From Capitulum mitella (taxonomy: Eukaryota; Arthropoda; Thecostraca; Pollicipedomorpha; Pollicipedidae), in the NCBI GenBank assembly GCA_030062745.1, contig CP099841.1, forward strand, positions 14,092,970 through 14,156,969: a stretch of DNA of 64,000 nucleotides, given 5' to 3'. How positions within the stretch are numbered: the stretch's first letter is position 1; the number at the start of each line of letters is the position of its first letter. Below the pieces are notes generated by a model. The model saw only the letters and a program-made list of their open reading frames with translations, had not been told where the DNA came from and did no database searches. Shown here piece by piece: positions 24,410 to 37,259 of the stretch. The position numbers and the translations under genes were made by a program.

Positions 24410-24870
24410 AGCTTAGTTGGACTAACTCTGTAAAATACTTATAACGTTTGTTCATCGATGCGGACTGTGGCCCGGGGACAGTATTTCTCCATGACATGCC
24501 CCCCAGGAGTTTGAAGATCATTGACCTATAACGATATTGATTTAAAATCGTTGTGGATTACGTGCAAAGTTGGACACTCAGCTGTGGAATATTGCGGATG
24601 GATCGCAGTGGTCATTCTCGGGAACTTGCTTAAAAACCTCAGAAGAGTTGCATCCCTTGTATTGGCGACAGTTAAAACACTGAAGTGAAACGATTTTTTA
24701 AGAAACGTGCCCGATAACTTACCATTGTGTGCAATGACATCTAATATCAACGTATAAGAGAAATGTGAAGTGAGGTAAATGAAGAAAAAAACATTTTACC
24801 GTTTAAATACCGATTAAATAGATTGGGCTTGTATTAACATCGCAGAAACGCTAGTTTTGCTTAACATAAG
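24410..24870. other. Intron sequence, nothing recognised
   Basis: No repeat or coding similarity was recognised. Confidence 0.5.
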
Positions 24871-25930
24871 CAGGGATACCGGATATCCGATCTGGCCGGA
24901 TATCCGGCCGAATATTTCAGATTATCCGGCATCCGGTATCCGACCGCAGATTCCTTTGATTCGGCCGGATATTGCCAGATATTTGGCCTCCCGGTGCACG
25001 ATGGAGACGTTCTTATGTCTGCCCACAAAACCGTTTCAGGAGCAATATGCTTTGTTATATTAGACTGTCGATGTAACTAATAGTTGTAAGGTCTGTCTGG
25101 AGCACTACTTTTTCTTCTCAATTCGGAAGGGTTGAGACATGTTTTGCAATGGTGGGACTCAAGCTCAAAGCAGTGAAACAACAGCCAGCATATGACCAAC
25201 AGCCAGTTTTTTGGTGTATCGTCTTTCTGTTTCGAGACATTTTTTATCTCCATTCTTTGATACAAATACATTAAGGGACAATATACTTCAAGAAGTATGC
25301 CCGGATCCATTTTATACGTTTTCAGGGAGCATTTTCCCACATACCGTAACTTGCGCTGGAAATTTAAACAACAAAAACGTCGAAATAAAATCCCCAAAAT
25401 ATTCTTGGGGTGCCACCTTTTGGTTGAAAAAATCACATTTTGCTCTGCTGCGACATTAAAGTCTACGTTGGCATTAGCATGCAAAACCGGAAGATAACAT
25501 TTCGTATTGTCAACGTTTGTGTCAGCGGAAACTTGAAGTGTCTGGATGATAGGGCGTTGCTTGTTCAGTGCATTGGTAACATTTGGTATGTTTTACGGCG
25601 GATGTAAATGGTGTATATGCAACGTGATAAATAGCAATACATTACAGTGAAAACGGATGGGTCATTGCCGGACTGAATATCATTTGGTGACATATCGATG
25701 CAATGATGGTTTCCAGCGAAAGTTCGGTCGCCATTGCTGTCGTGTTAATGACGAGAATTCGCCGTTCCTGACAAGCACGGGCACTGGACACCTACGTGTC
25801 GAGGAGACAGAACGGCCTGAGGTATCCGATGACAAACGCTGTCTCGTCCCTGCTCTCGGATCGCGCGACGCATACGCCTCGCACTCAGAGGAGTACGTAC
25901 TAATACACAAATTCGTTCATGTGATTTTGT

Positions 25931-26021
25931 ATAAGTCAAAAACAGTGCCATTCATAAACCAAACGCAGCAGAAGATCTGATAGTGTGTTTGGTTTATTCA
26001 TGCCACTGTTCTCGACTTTAG
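25931..26021. repeat. Imperfect long hairpin
   Basis: The arm AACAGTGCCATTCATAAACC is mirrored by GGTTTATTCATGCCACTGTT; AAGTC and GACTT close the base of the stem. Confidence 0.85.
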
Positions 26022-26124
26022 GTGTATTACACATAAAGTCGTTTACGTGAAATACACAAAAATTCGAGAACAGCGGGATTCAAAAAGCAAGCGAAACATA
26101 GAAAAATTCCTGGTTTTTTGATAG

Positions 26125-26415
26125 TCCTCATGCCGCAACAGAGCTGGTGGCTGGAAAGAGCTGGGTATTTTGCGGTCGTTTCGGCCGAGGGCCTTCTTCG
26201 GTGCGGCAGGACGTCCAGTCCCGGCGACTGCCAACAGTAGACTGCAGATACAGGCCAGACTGTAGCTACGTGGCTGTGGCTGCGGTCCTCTCTCGGCAGC
26301 CGCCGCGACTGGACGTCCTGACCCACCGAAGAAGGTCCATGGCCGAAACGACTGCAAAATTCCCGGCACTTTGCAGAGCCACCAACTCCGCTGTACAATA
26401 CGATAATGCGGCAGA
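26125..26415. repeat. Inverted repeat with ~110-bp arms
   Basis: The left arm (GGTGGCTG, GTCGTTTCGGCC, GAGGGCCTTCTTCGGTG, GGACGTCCAGTC) is mirrored by the right arm (GACTGGACGTCC, CACCGAAGAAGGTCC, GGCCGAAACGAC, AGCCACC). The spacer is about 30 bp. Confidence 0.88.
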
Positions 26416-27639
26416 TCACCATCCAGTGGGCTCTCCGAGAACTCCAACTACTTAGACAATTTGAAATGGAACGTACCCATCAAGCATCCTAGCGTAGCAT
26501 AATACAACACAGAAACATCTGCGCTGCACAGCCGGCACTATATTCGCTGCCACTCCTCACGTGCTGCGCAGCTGCCGGCACCAGACACCAGACACTCGCC
26601 ATCACCGCCCTGTACTGAGCGTCTCGGAAACGGATAACGTTGAGTGTTACCTCTGACGCAAACGATGGAAATGTTGGGTGTTACCTCGCTGTTTTGAAGG
26701 GTAATGTTCGTAGAGGCTGGAATGCCTCGGGAACGCAAAACATGACTTTTTCAATAAAACGTTGCCACTTCAAGAATATATATTTTTTTGTTTCAAAACT
26801 TTCCATTGTTTAAATGCCCAGTGCAACCTAGGGTGCGTGGGGCAATGCTCCCTGGAACAAAAGTCTAAAATCGGTCCAGTCTAATGGACAAAACTTACTG
26901 TTTGTATAGAATGCTTATCAGGCCAGGTATTCTATGTCTACCAAGGCGATATAATAGCATTCTGCATGTTCTGGAGCATTTGCCTTTTGCCTACAGTCAG
27001 AAAGTGACCTCTGCTACAATCGTTGAGTTCCTTCTTCCTTTATTTTTCGCAATGAGGCCTATGGAAACCCTGCAATACTAAGCACTAGGGGAGTACATCA
27101 CATACCTTTCTTTTCTAAGTTCTGTCTTATTTGTTTCATTTTTCGGTGAAAAAATAGCAAGTAAAGACAGATAACCATAATACCCGGTATCCAGCCGGAT
27201 ATCCGGCGCCCCGATCCGGCATATCCGGTACCCGGCCGAATCGCGAAAATTCCGATCCGGTGCATCCTTAAACAGGAGGATCACGTGACATGTCACGAAG
27301 CCAGCTTAAACATTGGCATGATATGTGAATTTCTTCTAAACATTTCTGGATATCTGAGCGTAATCTTATTTATCGTGAATGTTGTCAGTTCTTCCAACTG
27401 CCGAAAATATCCATAATTGCCGAAAACATGAAAGGTTCGGAGTCCATAACCCCAGTCCTTTGATCTGATAGGTGAATTATTTTGTCAGTCGTGTTTGGCG
27501 TCCAAGATGACACAGTTGCTCACCAACACCTGAGCAATGGGGGTGATCGTACTGGCTGATCTGCTGCAGAACGCCCCAGCTGCAACAGTGTCAACCGTAT
27601 TCTCGGACAGCTCAACGGCATAGCCCATCACCGGCAATA

Positions 27640-29904
27640 AGGAGTGGGGGCGGATTCCGACCTCCCGCCCCCCCCCCCCCCTTCCAGAGATCTCGAGGTC
27701 TAATTACGCGATTTCAAGCAACAAACGATAATCGGTTTGTCATGACGTCAACTGCATTTTTATCAAACGAAATTTCCGAAATCTTGAATTTAGGGCGAAG
27801 ACTGGGGGTATTTTTTGACTTGGCAACTCCGCTGTTTTTAGACCGATTTTGATGCAGTTGAATCGAGAGCTTACTGACGGAACTTTTACCACTGATCCAT
27901 ACCTCTGTAACCTTGGGAAGATGCATAGGCGTTCGCAGGGCTTTGACAATGGGAGGACTATTTTTTTAAGACTGAATTAACAAAGATGAAACACGCCTTT
28001 GTTAAATTTGATTAGTCATGTTATTCAGAAGTACAAATCGTATGAAAATGTTTGCACAATGTTAGCATAGGTGGCGCCAGGAACATGAGACAAAGGAGGA
28101 ACTGCCATGGTAACATTTTCGTCAGGTCACCTGACGACCTTTGACCTTAACTGAACTTCCGATTACCCCAGAGTCACATGGAATGGCCTTGAATGCATTT
28201 AATACTGTTCCGAAACGTTTTCAACGATTTAAATTGCCCCTGTTTCTGAAATTCCAGTTTATGGCTGTCGTGATGTAGTGTGTGCACAATGATATTTTAG
28301 GCCATTGCTCTATGACCCGACCTGACATTAACCTAAAACGAGGAACACAAGTACCGAACAATCTGATAAGTGGTTTATATACCGAGTGTAGTATTTTGTA
28401 AATGCGCGCCAAAATTATTAGCATAAAATTAAATGTTGGGTTTTTACCTTGACTGGCCCTATGAAGTGCCCTGAGCTTAAAAAAACTATGTGTGTATGCT
28501 TGTCCAGTTATTTATCTATCCTCCCATTTAACATGCGCACTGGAAGAGGGGTCTTTTTGTGCCCCCTCCCACCTGTTTTTCTTGAATATCTCGAGAACGG
28601 ATCGGAGCTGGTTGCTGCCACTTTGTGACATTTATGGCATTTCAAATAACTCGTCGACTGACGCAGAAAAATCGGAAATCGGCGGGAAATTTTGAAGTTT
28701 TAAGCATCATAAGTCAGGCAAACATAACGAAAACGAGAATTGTAACTGACAAATGGGAACTTTGTGAAAGAACCGGCGTTCTACCTAAGATTACCGTTTG
28801 AACACAATCACGCGTCGTCATTCGGGCATAAGTGATGGATGTGCCGAGACCAAAGCCAGGGTCAATAAGGCTCAAGGTCACCAAAGGCCAAGGTCGACCA
28901 TATTGTGACCTGATCCAGATTTGCTTTGCAACATGTCGGTTTGCACGAAATATGCATTCAAAGACCGCAATAAAAACACATGTGCGCACACTGATACGCT
29001 TACATATACCAGGGTCACTTCAGGTCAAGGACACCAAAGATAAAGGGCAATTTTTTTGTAACTTGGTACGGATTTGGTTTGCAATATGTCGATTTGTATG
29101 AAATATGCATTCAAAGCCTGTACTAAAAACACGTTTAGCACATTGATACTCATGTATATGCGTATATACATATACATACATAAATATAAACGCTGGAAGT
29201 GGTCAAATGTATCGATGTTGGCTACCTTAACTGAAAATACGCCGAAAGATGCGTGTTGCGCCCTTATTTACACTCTAGCTGTCCCGTGTTGCTCGAAATC
29301 TGATCTGCAAAAGATGAAAAAATGATGCCATAGATCAATGACCTGATAACCTCGACCCGAAAGCCTCATTCAAGACGCCAAATGAATGGAAATTGTCGTA
29401 TTCGACGTTTTAACGGCCAAACAAACACCCTTTTCTCGTTTTGTTCGAAAAATTGCACGGATTGGCTTGTACGGGCTGAGAAAGTGTCAAAAGTTGACCT
29501 TTTCCACCCCATTAGGCCTTGAATATATTGACCTAGGATCATGAAAATTGCACACAATGCAAATTGTTATAGCCCCACCTTGTCCATAGAATTTCATGTC
29601 CCTAGCTTTTCCGTTGACCAGATCGGAGGGGGACACTTTTGGACCCCCTTCCAGTGCGCGTTAGCGCGAAACCCCTTTCCAATGCGCGGGTTAAAATACT
29701 AAAAATAGCCTGATGTATCTCCCAAAAACGTGGCCTGGCCCCGTCCCTGACCAAAATGAAATATGAAAGTTTAGCGCAGTACGTAGCAATACTAGGCAGA
29801 AAAAGTGACCAGGTTTCGTGAAAGTGCTTTAAAAACTCCGGAACTGGGGAGCAAAAAAACGGAGGGGAGGGGCGAATTTATCACTCCTGCCGTGAATAGG
29901 TTAA
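27640..29904 (-). mobile_element. F1 TTAA element interrupted by F2
   Basis: F1 sequence in reverse orientation runs from about 27640 (poly-C tract, then agagatctcgagg) to 28527. It resumes after 29694 and ends GTGAATAGGTTAA (29901-29904). The terminal TTAACCCTATTCCC of the left end has been lost. The break is exactly at TTAA, where a complete F2 element is inserted. Some F1 sequence just after the insertion point is missing. Confidence 0.85.
28528..29694. mobile_element. F2 TTAA element, complete copy nested in F1 (1,167 bp)
   Basis: TTAA occurs at 28528-28531 and again at 29691-29694. The inverted ends are TTAACATGCGCACTGGAAGA and TTAACCCGCGCATTGGAAAG on the opposite strand. ATCTCGAGAAC lies at 28588-28598. 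The interior holds a degenerate tandem duplication (about 28850-29010 and 29018-29150, both with gaaatatgcattcaaag). The right third is shared with 9165-9578. It has no coding capacity. F1 sequence on both sides shows that the insertion duplicated TTAA. Confidence 0.88.
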
Positions 29905-32239
29905 AACTATAGAGGTAAGAAACAAAAGGGCTGTTTTTTTCCTCCTCTCTGTCTTGTTTGACTCAAGCTCATTTTATTTAGTAATACTGAATAAAACATG
30001 TGCTTTTACGGCGCTTCCATTCCTTTCTCGGAAACTAAAGCGTTTTACAAACGGTTCAATTTTTGTTTCGGTAAAATGATAAAAGTTCTGTCAATTAAAC
30101 AAACTAAAAACATTTTGATACTTTGATCACCCTGAAAGTCCCTCACTGTTTTTTCTTCTTACAATTTTCGATATGTGGGGTTCAGGCAAATTGTGTTCGT
30201 GCATTGCAACTACTGTTTTTGAGATGGGAACAACACAAATTGTTATAAAGATCACATTGTCTCTATTTGTGGTCGATACAAGAGGACATCTGCACCAGGA
30301 AAGCTCTAGTTCATAAAAGGGATCTGCTGTTGTGTTTCGACGTGTTTGGATTGGCCCAAACCGTCGGGGAGGACGAGGTACGTCTCGCCGTTTCTTTAAA
30401 ATCAAACGCGGCCTTCGGGTGTCGTCATCTAGGACATGGCAAATACAGGGTTACCTTACTGTTGTCCACTGATGTTGAGTTATGAAACCCTCCAACTGCA
30501 AAGTCCACGATGCCTCAAAGACCAGCATTGTGGAAAACAGAAAGGAACATTGCATAGGAAGAGAAAGGGTCGATGCAGGATTTTGACCTGTCTTTTGTCT
30601 CTAGCGGTATATATCGATAGAGCTGGCACCATCTAGAAACATCCTCACTACCTATCGATAAAGACATAACCACAAACCTCTTGAAAGCGTTCAGTCTCCA
30701 GTACATTGGAAGGCCACACATAACTCGCGAACGTACTGTGTTTTGGAAGCCCGAATGTCTACCCTGATTGGCCGCACACTCGTGAGACGGTTGGTAGGTC
30801 ATGCTGATTTCGAATATTACAAAGCAACCAGAGTACGCCGTTCGAGTGTCTGACGGAAAATATGTTGTCCTGAGAAGAACAAGTAAGAACACGGGAAAGG
30901 TAAAGATTAAGACGAGGCACGAGGACCCAGACGAAAATTATCCCAACAGCCATACAGGCAGGACGAAAGACATGCTTCAAACCGTCGTGTCAGTGATGAG
31001 AACAGATACAAACTCGGCCAGAAGCGACACAAACTTTCATGCTTTTTAAGCATGGTGTGACTGGCCGAAGCGGGGGCTTAGGTTTCCATTTTTTTTTTTG
31101 AGGGGGACGCAGCAGACTTCTTGGGTCTTTAAATACGAGACTGATCTGACCTTAGCTGTAAAAAAGTCATCCTTGGAGACAAAATAAAGGGTAAAATCCG
31201 GTTGTAAGCTACCCAATCTAAGACTCCTCGCCGTGCGCGTCGTTAGCGATATTTGAGACATCTCAGAATGCGCAGTTAAAAAAGTTCCCAGTGCAGAGCT
31301 CGCGGATTACGTCCAGTAGCCTAGGATAACTGCCAGACACTGTTTGACCGCCCGCGAGAATCACGTGTAAATTGTGCAGAAACCACTAAGTATGGACGTT
31401 CTCCCTGACTGGTTGAGAAAATTGAAATTTATGATGTTTGAAGTTAGGTCCCTTTTAATCAGGATATATATGGTCAAGATCTCTATTATTAATCGACTAC
31501 ATCTGGGCTCGATGGCCATTATCACAGCCGTCAAGTTATGAATGTTAGTCTTACTCCACGTATCAGATGTGACCCATCAAAGTGTTATGCTATGTAGGAA
31601 AATTTTCCTTTTCGACGCAAAGACTAACATATCAAGGGCATGTTGGGTCACATGGTGGCTTCACTACTACGAAAACGGATAGAGTTTCTTATGTTATTAC
31701 TTTTGGTTTCATAAGTAATGCAGCATTGACTTCACTAAACAGGTTGCTCTGTGTCCTTCCCTTCAAATATCAGAAAAATTACAAACATTTCCCCAAAAAT
31801 CCGGTATTTGGTCGTTTTTGGTCAAAGACAGGCATTCCTGTCTGACTCATTTGATTCCCTGATTGACATTTTACGATCCACGCGTCTAACCTTTACATTT
31901 TACGATCCACGCGTCTAACCTTTACCATCAGGCGCAACAGACGAGTTCAGAAGTAACGATGTTAATAGCAAAGTTTGCCTGTCTTGTTCGTAGCGAACTC
32001 ATAAATTTATGCAGTCCTGACGCAACTAAACATGATTAGGGTTAATAGTTCTTACCAGCGCCGTAATGGAAGATTTACAACGACAGTGAAGCTGCACATG
32101 GCCATAATCTGCATGTACTGTATTACCAGCCTACTGACTTGAACTTTGTACTTGTCCCGCCGCTCTATGTTAGCAAGCACTTGTTAAACTCTACGAGACC
32201 GCCAAAATAGCTGCTCCGGCCATACGAACAGCGTGAGAC
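29905..32239. other. Intron sequence, no recognisable gene
   Basis: A 29-bp unit beginning ACATTTTACGATCCACGCGT is duplicated exactly at 31866-31923. No coding similarity was seen. Confidence 0.5.
31866..31923. repeat. Exact 29-bp tandem duplication
   Basis: Two identical 29-bp units (31866-31894 and 31895-31923) abut. Confidence 0.97.
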
Positions 32240-32289
32240 CTGGTGGCTCACCAATATCGGAAGCTGGAGGAGGGTCATAACCGGGGTTA

Positions 32290-32830
32290 TACTGGCCACG
32301 CCCGGCGGGACGTTCAGCCTGGGCGCTCTGCGTTCTCTGCCGCCGGCCTGTTTTCGGCGGCGGATTCTGCCGAAGCCGCTCCGGCCGACTTGGTTGTTCG
32401 GCGTCGTTGTTATGCCGGCCGGGCGTTTCACCGCGGCCGGAGGTCCGCGCCGCTGAGTCCGTCTGTTTGGGACGTTCAAACTGCGGCGGACGCGCTCCTG
32501 CGCCGCTCCGGGCTGCCGGCGGCGGCGGCGGGAGTGCCGCGTCCCGCCGGCCGGCGGGACTGCCGGGAGCTCCCGGAGTGCCGCTGGCGGCCGGCGGTCG
32601 GCGGGCTCAGTGGCGACGTCGCTCGGTCGTCCGGACGGCCCCCTGCGGCCGTCGGAGCCCAGTCGCGGGTCGCAGAGCCTCGCCTGGTCAGGGCGGCGCT
32701 GTTCGGCAACGAATGGCCCGCCGGGCCGACGGCCGACGGACGGCGGAGATCGCTCGAATGGCCGGCGCTGATTTGCGGCGCTCGACATCCCGGGAGTCCG
32801 CTCGGAGGGACACGGAATTCGAGGTCGAAA
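32290..32830. other. GC-rich, CpG-dense island in the intron
   Basis: About 540 bp is markedly richer in G+C and CpG than its surroundings, with many GCCGGC and CGGCGG words. All frames are open for 70-218 codons on both strands, which is expected from composition. It could be a CpG island or promoter of an internal or antisense transcript, or a GC-rich repeat. A smaller patch of similar composition is at 58020-58205. Confidence 0.5.
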
Positions 32831-35800
32831 TGGCTCCCCTCGCCTTATGTTTCCGTGTCCGTAGAAATTCTCTTATACTTGTTCGACATATGTTTCTAAT
32901 AATGCGTTTCTTTCCATTAATGTCCTGGAGAAAATGGAGTGTATAACTTAGAAATAAAACTTATTTCGAGTTTGTACATTGAGAGCACTTCTGTAAGCAC
33001 CTGAAGTGAGACCAAAGAGTCTAAAATACATTTACGTCCAGTTCATATTCGTGCGCAAATCAAGGGCACATCCAGGACCATGACGGGAGGAGAACAACAT
33101 ATAACGCATGTTTTCTGTACTTTCGCGAGAATATCTGCAGTCAGTGGACAGATGTGCTGTTCAGGGGGCATTAGCGATCGACTGTGACCGTGCATCCCTG
33201 TATTCTCGGACGTCAACATTATATTCCGGGTTACACCAAAGGTAAATACTAGCCTGTTTGGGAATGCCGATTTTTGAGTACAGATCGGAGGATACGGGCA
33301 TACTAAAGCGGAAATGCTTTAGTATGCCCGTGACGTATCGGAAAGATACCAGTGCACGTCTTCGGGAGAAAACTGGTGACATCGTTCAAGCCGTGTCATG
33401 TAATACTGAGAGGTCAACATACACCAGATTTTGTCGCGCTTAATGATATAGCGATTAAGTCAGCTGATATCACACATCTCAACGAAATGCATCTGAATGC
33501 TCAGCATTGCACCAGAGAATCACCAAAGGGCTGTCTCAACTGTTTTTGTGGCATGCATTGGTGTTGTATTTGAAAAATCGCAACTACATGAATGTTACCC
33601 ACGACAGTAATGGAAAGCCTACACTGGCCTCACGTTATGTTATGACGCGTATTGCAGTCTACGAGCCAAATCGTAGCCATCGTCGTTATGGCGTCACTGT
33701 GACATGACCTTGGGTGACCTTGATTTCGTGCTAAAGGATCAAAACTGATTTACCGAAAGGTGTCGAAAATTTGGCGGCGCTGCACCGTTTGGTTACTGTG
33801 TTATGCGGCAAAGAAAAAAGTTGGCGTCAGAAGCCTCTTTTTTCCGCGAGATAATTTGTACTTTGCCAGGGTGTTCAAATTGGTTCACATTTTGTAAACA
33901 AATCGGTTTGCATTTTGTGGCTGTGTACCCCTGAGGCTTGTGAGCCCGGTAAGATGTTAATGTAGTGGAATACATTACAATGTACATCAAATGTGTTGTC
34001 AGAAGCCATTATGGAGAGCAAAGTTTGTCCTGCTCCTGCCAGCGTGATTTGGTGAATCACTAGGGCCATGCCGTGACATTTTGTGCGCACTTTGGCGACA
34101 GGGTCAGAGTCTTCAAAACGAATTCTATTTAGTTTGAATGCTGATTCCCGTCCATTTTAAACTTTCGATTCCAATAACTGCTTGGCAGCTTCACATATGT
34201 CCAGTCTAGATATGCCTGCCTTTCATCAGCAGAAGCACGTAAACTAAAAGCTAAAGGGAATGCGCATATCAGAAATGAATTCGGTTTCTCCAAAAAATGA
34301 CAGTGATGAGGTTTCCAACATTCATTTTTCTGAGGAATGCCTAGCACGAAAAATATAGCGAATCGAAACCCATAGTCTGACGTCTTCCCTGAACAGTTAT
34401 GCAATAAGTCGTGCGTTAACTGTAATTGCCTGCACCTGTTCGTGTCGCCACGGAGCTAACATAAGGACATGGAGATGAGTAGAGCTTAAGAGGGATTCGC
34501 GGAAACTGGAAAATCTTTATAGGGTTTCACAGCATACATCGATAAGGCATCGATTTCTGAGACTGCAAGTTACAAGTTTCCTCTCTTAGTTCAAAACACT
34601 TGCTCATGGTGAAGAATTCCCTTGAAAAGAGTTGTTCTTTTTCTGCGAGTACTGTTAAATCTTCAGCACTCCATGAACCTCGCAGATTCTCATTGACTGT
34701 AGTCAATTGTGTCTTGGGACAAAACACATTGTCTCGTGCTTTTTCTGTGTGACTGTGAAAATGAAGATAATGAAGATAACGACTAGCATTATCTTCCAAA
34801 CCATAGAAAAGTTCGATCGTGATTGTTATAACTTTACTAATTCGGACAAATTCTATGCAAGTTAAAGACAGAACAGTTGGAGCAAAACAAGGTTATGTGG
34901 TAAGAGATGGCATCTCTTGATATTTAGACCCGGATGTTTTAGTAATTTGCTCCACTTGCCGTGCATGAGCAGCCGGTGTCTCTTTAGGATAAAATATATG
35001 AGGATTTCCCAAAGCGATAGGCTAATCCCAGCTATTGGGAATGTACAGTATAACCCTGTTATGAACCGACATTGAGACTCATAAAATGTTGTCGCGAAAA
35101 AAATGCGGGATTGTGCTAAATTGGGGTTTAACAAAACCAAGAAGAAACGTTCAAACTGAGCCAGTATTAACCTAATATCCTAAAACACCCCTATATTCGC
35201 ACTATTTGACCCCCTTTGGACGTTTATCGTCTAGCTAGTAACTTGTCTTTGTATCAATGAATTCCGCGAATAAATCGTTGTTGTTACAGTGGAAATCAAA
35301 ATTTTCCATTTGAACGCAGATATGCATTTTTACAATTAAAACGGTTCAGTGGACTGCTACACTAAACATTTCGTTAGAACGTCCAGTATTCGTCGCGCCC
35401 AGCGATTCACTCCACAGCCAGCCAGGTCGACAGAAACGAGGGGACTGCAGAGACATAACTGCCCATCCAAGATTCGGGAGGTTTAACATAAGTCCCATGA
35501 CGATGCATGGAAGGAAGCAACATGGTCAGTTCAGGAGAAGGGAGCTATAGTCCAATTCCCGTGGTTATTCACCAGTTGCCCGACGATTGTGCCGATCGCT
35601 TGGAAATCAAGTGCGTAAAGGCAAGAACAGGTCTGGTGACCCATCGCGTAATGCCCGAATCCTCGTTAAGCTGGGCCGCGTAAAATCGGGATTTTACTGT
35701 ATTTCCTACCTAATATAATCGGGTTAACAGCACGTCGTCTGGGACGTTCTCGAACAAGGGCAAGCTTTTCAAAAATAAATGCGGGTGCCACGGTGCTGTC

Positions 35801-37250
35801 ATGACATTTAACCCATCAATGATCAGACATCGACTTAGCGGAAAATCTTATTTTTTCGGAAGTAAAACTACATTAAACTGACCCACTGTGTGTGCTTCCG
35901 TTCAGAAAATAAAATTTTTAGCTACCTTTTTCATACCGCAGGGTATCCCACATATTGGACGCTCAGCGCGAATGGGGTATGCAATGTGTACAAGATACTG
36001 CAGCATGTGAGGTGTGAAAACATGAAAAAAACTCACTATGAACAGCGATCTATCGGTACAAAATGGATTTATGGACATTTTGAAAGGTCACATGCCACAA
36101 AACAATTATTTGCAGTTGGAACTGAGCCACCTTGCTACCGGGATTTGCGTTTATGTATGCACATTTCCTTGGTATGATGGCAGTATATATTAAAACAGCA
36201 TGACACTTCGGCAGAAAAGCTTCATGTAACATCACGTGCCACGCCGACACCACAAGGCTAAGATTATATCTTGTCGACAGAACCATTTTCTGGGGGTCAT
36301 TTCTTCGGTTCTGCACTGTGTCGAAGTCCTCAGAAAACTGAAGGTGCAGCCTGACGTGCTACAGCTGAACTTGGATTGGCTGAAGCTCAGCAGGCTGCTG
36401 ATCACCTGCACTCAGTGGTCTCAGTGGGCTATTCAGGAATCACAGCGGGTGCCTAACGGGTCTTCTACGTTACATTCCGCTGTTTATATAAAGGTGAGGC
36501 ACAGTCTGTATCGAAAAACTTCACTGCCCAGCACTCTGTGATGAATCAAGTCAACTGCTTGTTCTTCTGTGGAATTATTTCTCGATCTGTGTTTATGAAG
36601 ACAAAATCATTTCGCCTAGTTGGGAGCAATGCTGCAGCATTCGAGGGTGCTCGCTTCAGCTTTTTGGATGTCCGGGTCCCACAAACTCAAAGAAAACACT
36701 ACTGCCCATTCTGGGGAATGTGTTTTAGGGGGAGGGACTATGAGGAGGTCCCGCTGGACGTATCGGACATGATCCTCGCGTCCAAGACAGGGACTTTCGC
36801 GCTGACTCCTGCCAACGTCGATTTGGTGGCTTGAATCTGGTTCACTTGGCGACATCCATAAAAACTTGCGCCATATCCACCGGCATCACTGGATACGCAG
36901 GTTTACTGCGACAGAGAAGCCACTTATTCTGAGCTGCTGTGTCCGTGGTAGAAGCGAACAGCGGCCACCACCTTATCTTCGATCTGACGGGGACTCGGTA
37001 GCAGCTAAAATTACTTCAAACCAGCCAACGAAACCCATGTTTTGGTTACCTTTTTGTGCTTTTTGGGCCATGTACCAACTTACATGCGGTTGAGGAGCCT
37101 CCCAATATGACGGGTACGTCACTACCGTTCGTTGTGTCATATAACCAGTGCCGCACTGGCTAGGTCGCATCTTGCGACACTTCATCTCTTTTCATTTTCC
37201 ACGAGGGCAATGGATACTTCAAAGACACCTCAATAAGCAGGATTTTCTCG
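32831..37250. other. Intron sequence, no recognisable gene
   Basis: A 15-bp-stem hairpin lies at 33295-33330. Otherwise only short unsupported frames are present. Confidence 0.5.
33295..33330. repeat. Perfect 15-bp hairpin, 6-nt loop
   Basis: CGGGCATACTAAAGC is followed by GGAAAT and its exact reverse complement. Confidence 0.95.
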
Positions 37251-37259
37251 TAGGAAGGA

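Larger units (their letters stand above)
24871..27270. mobile_element. Probable hAT-like non-autonomous element
   Basis: The left end has CAGGGATACCGGATATCCGA followed by several GGATATCCGG repeats (24871-24990). The right end has the same class of repeat (27180-27245) and closes CCGATCCGGTGCATCCTTA. In reverse this reads TAAGGATGCACCGGATCGG. CAGGGRTGCACCGGAT-like ends with CCGGATATCCGG subterminal repeats are typical of hAT elements. No 8-bp target duplication could be confirmed and no transposase is seen. The interior holds two inverted repeats (25931-26021 and 26125-26415). Confidence 0.5.

Noticed and set aside
32165..32899. 207- and 218-codon frames on opposite strands
   Set aside because: All frames are open because the DNA is GC-rich; there is no domain and the sequence is Arg/Pro/Ala/Gly-biased in every frame.
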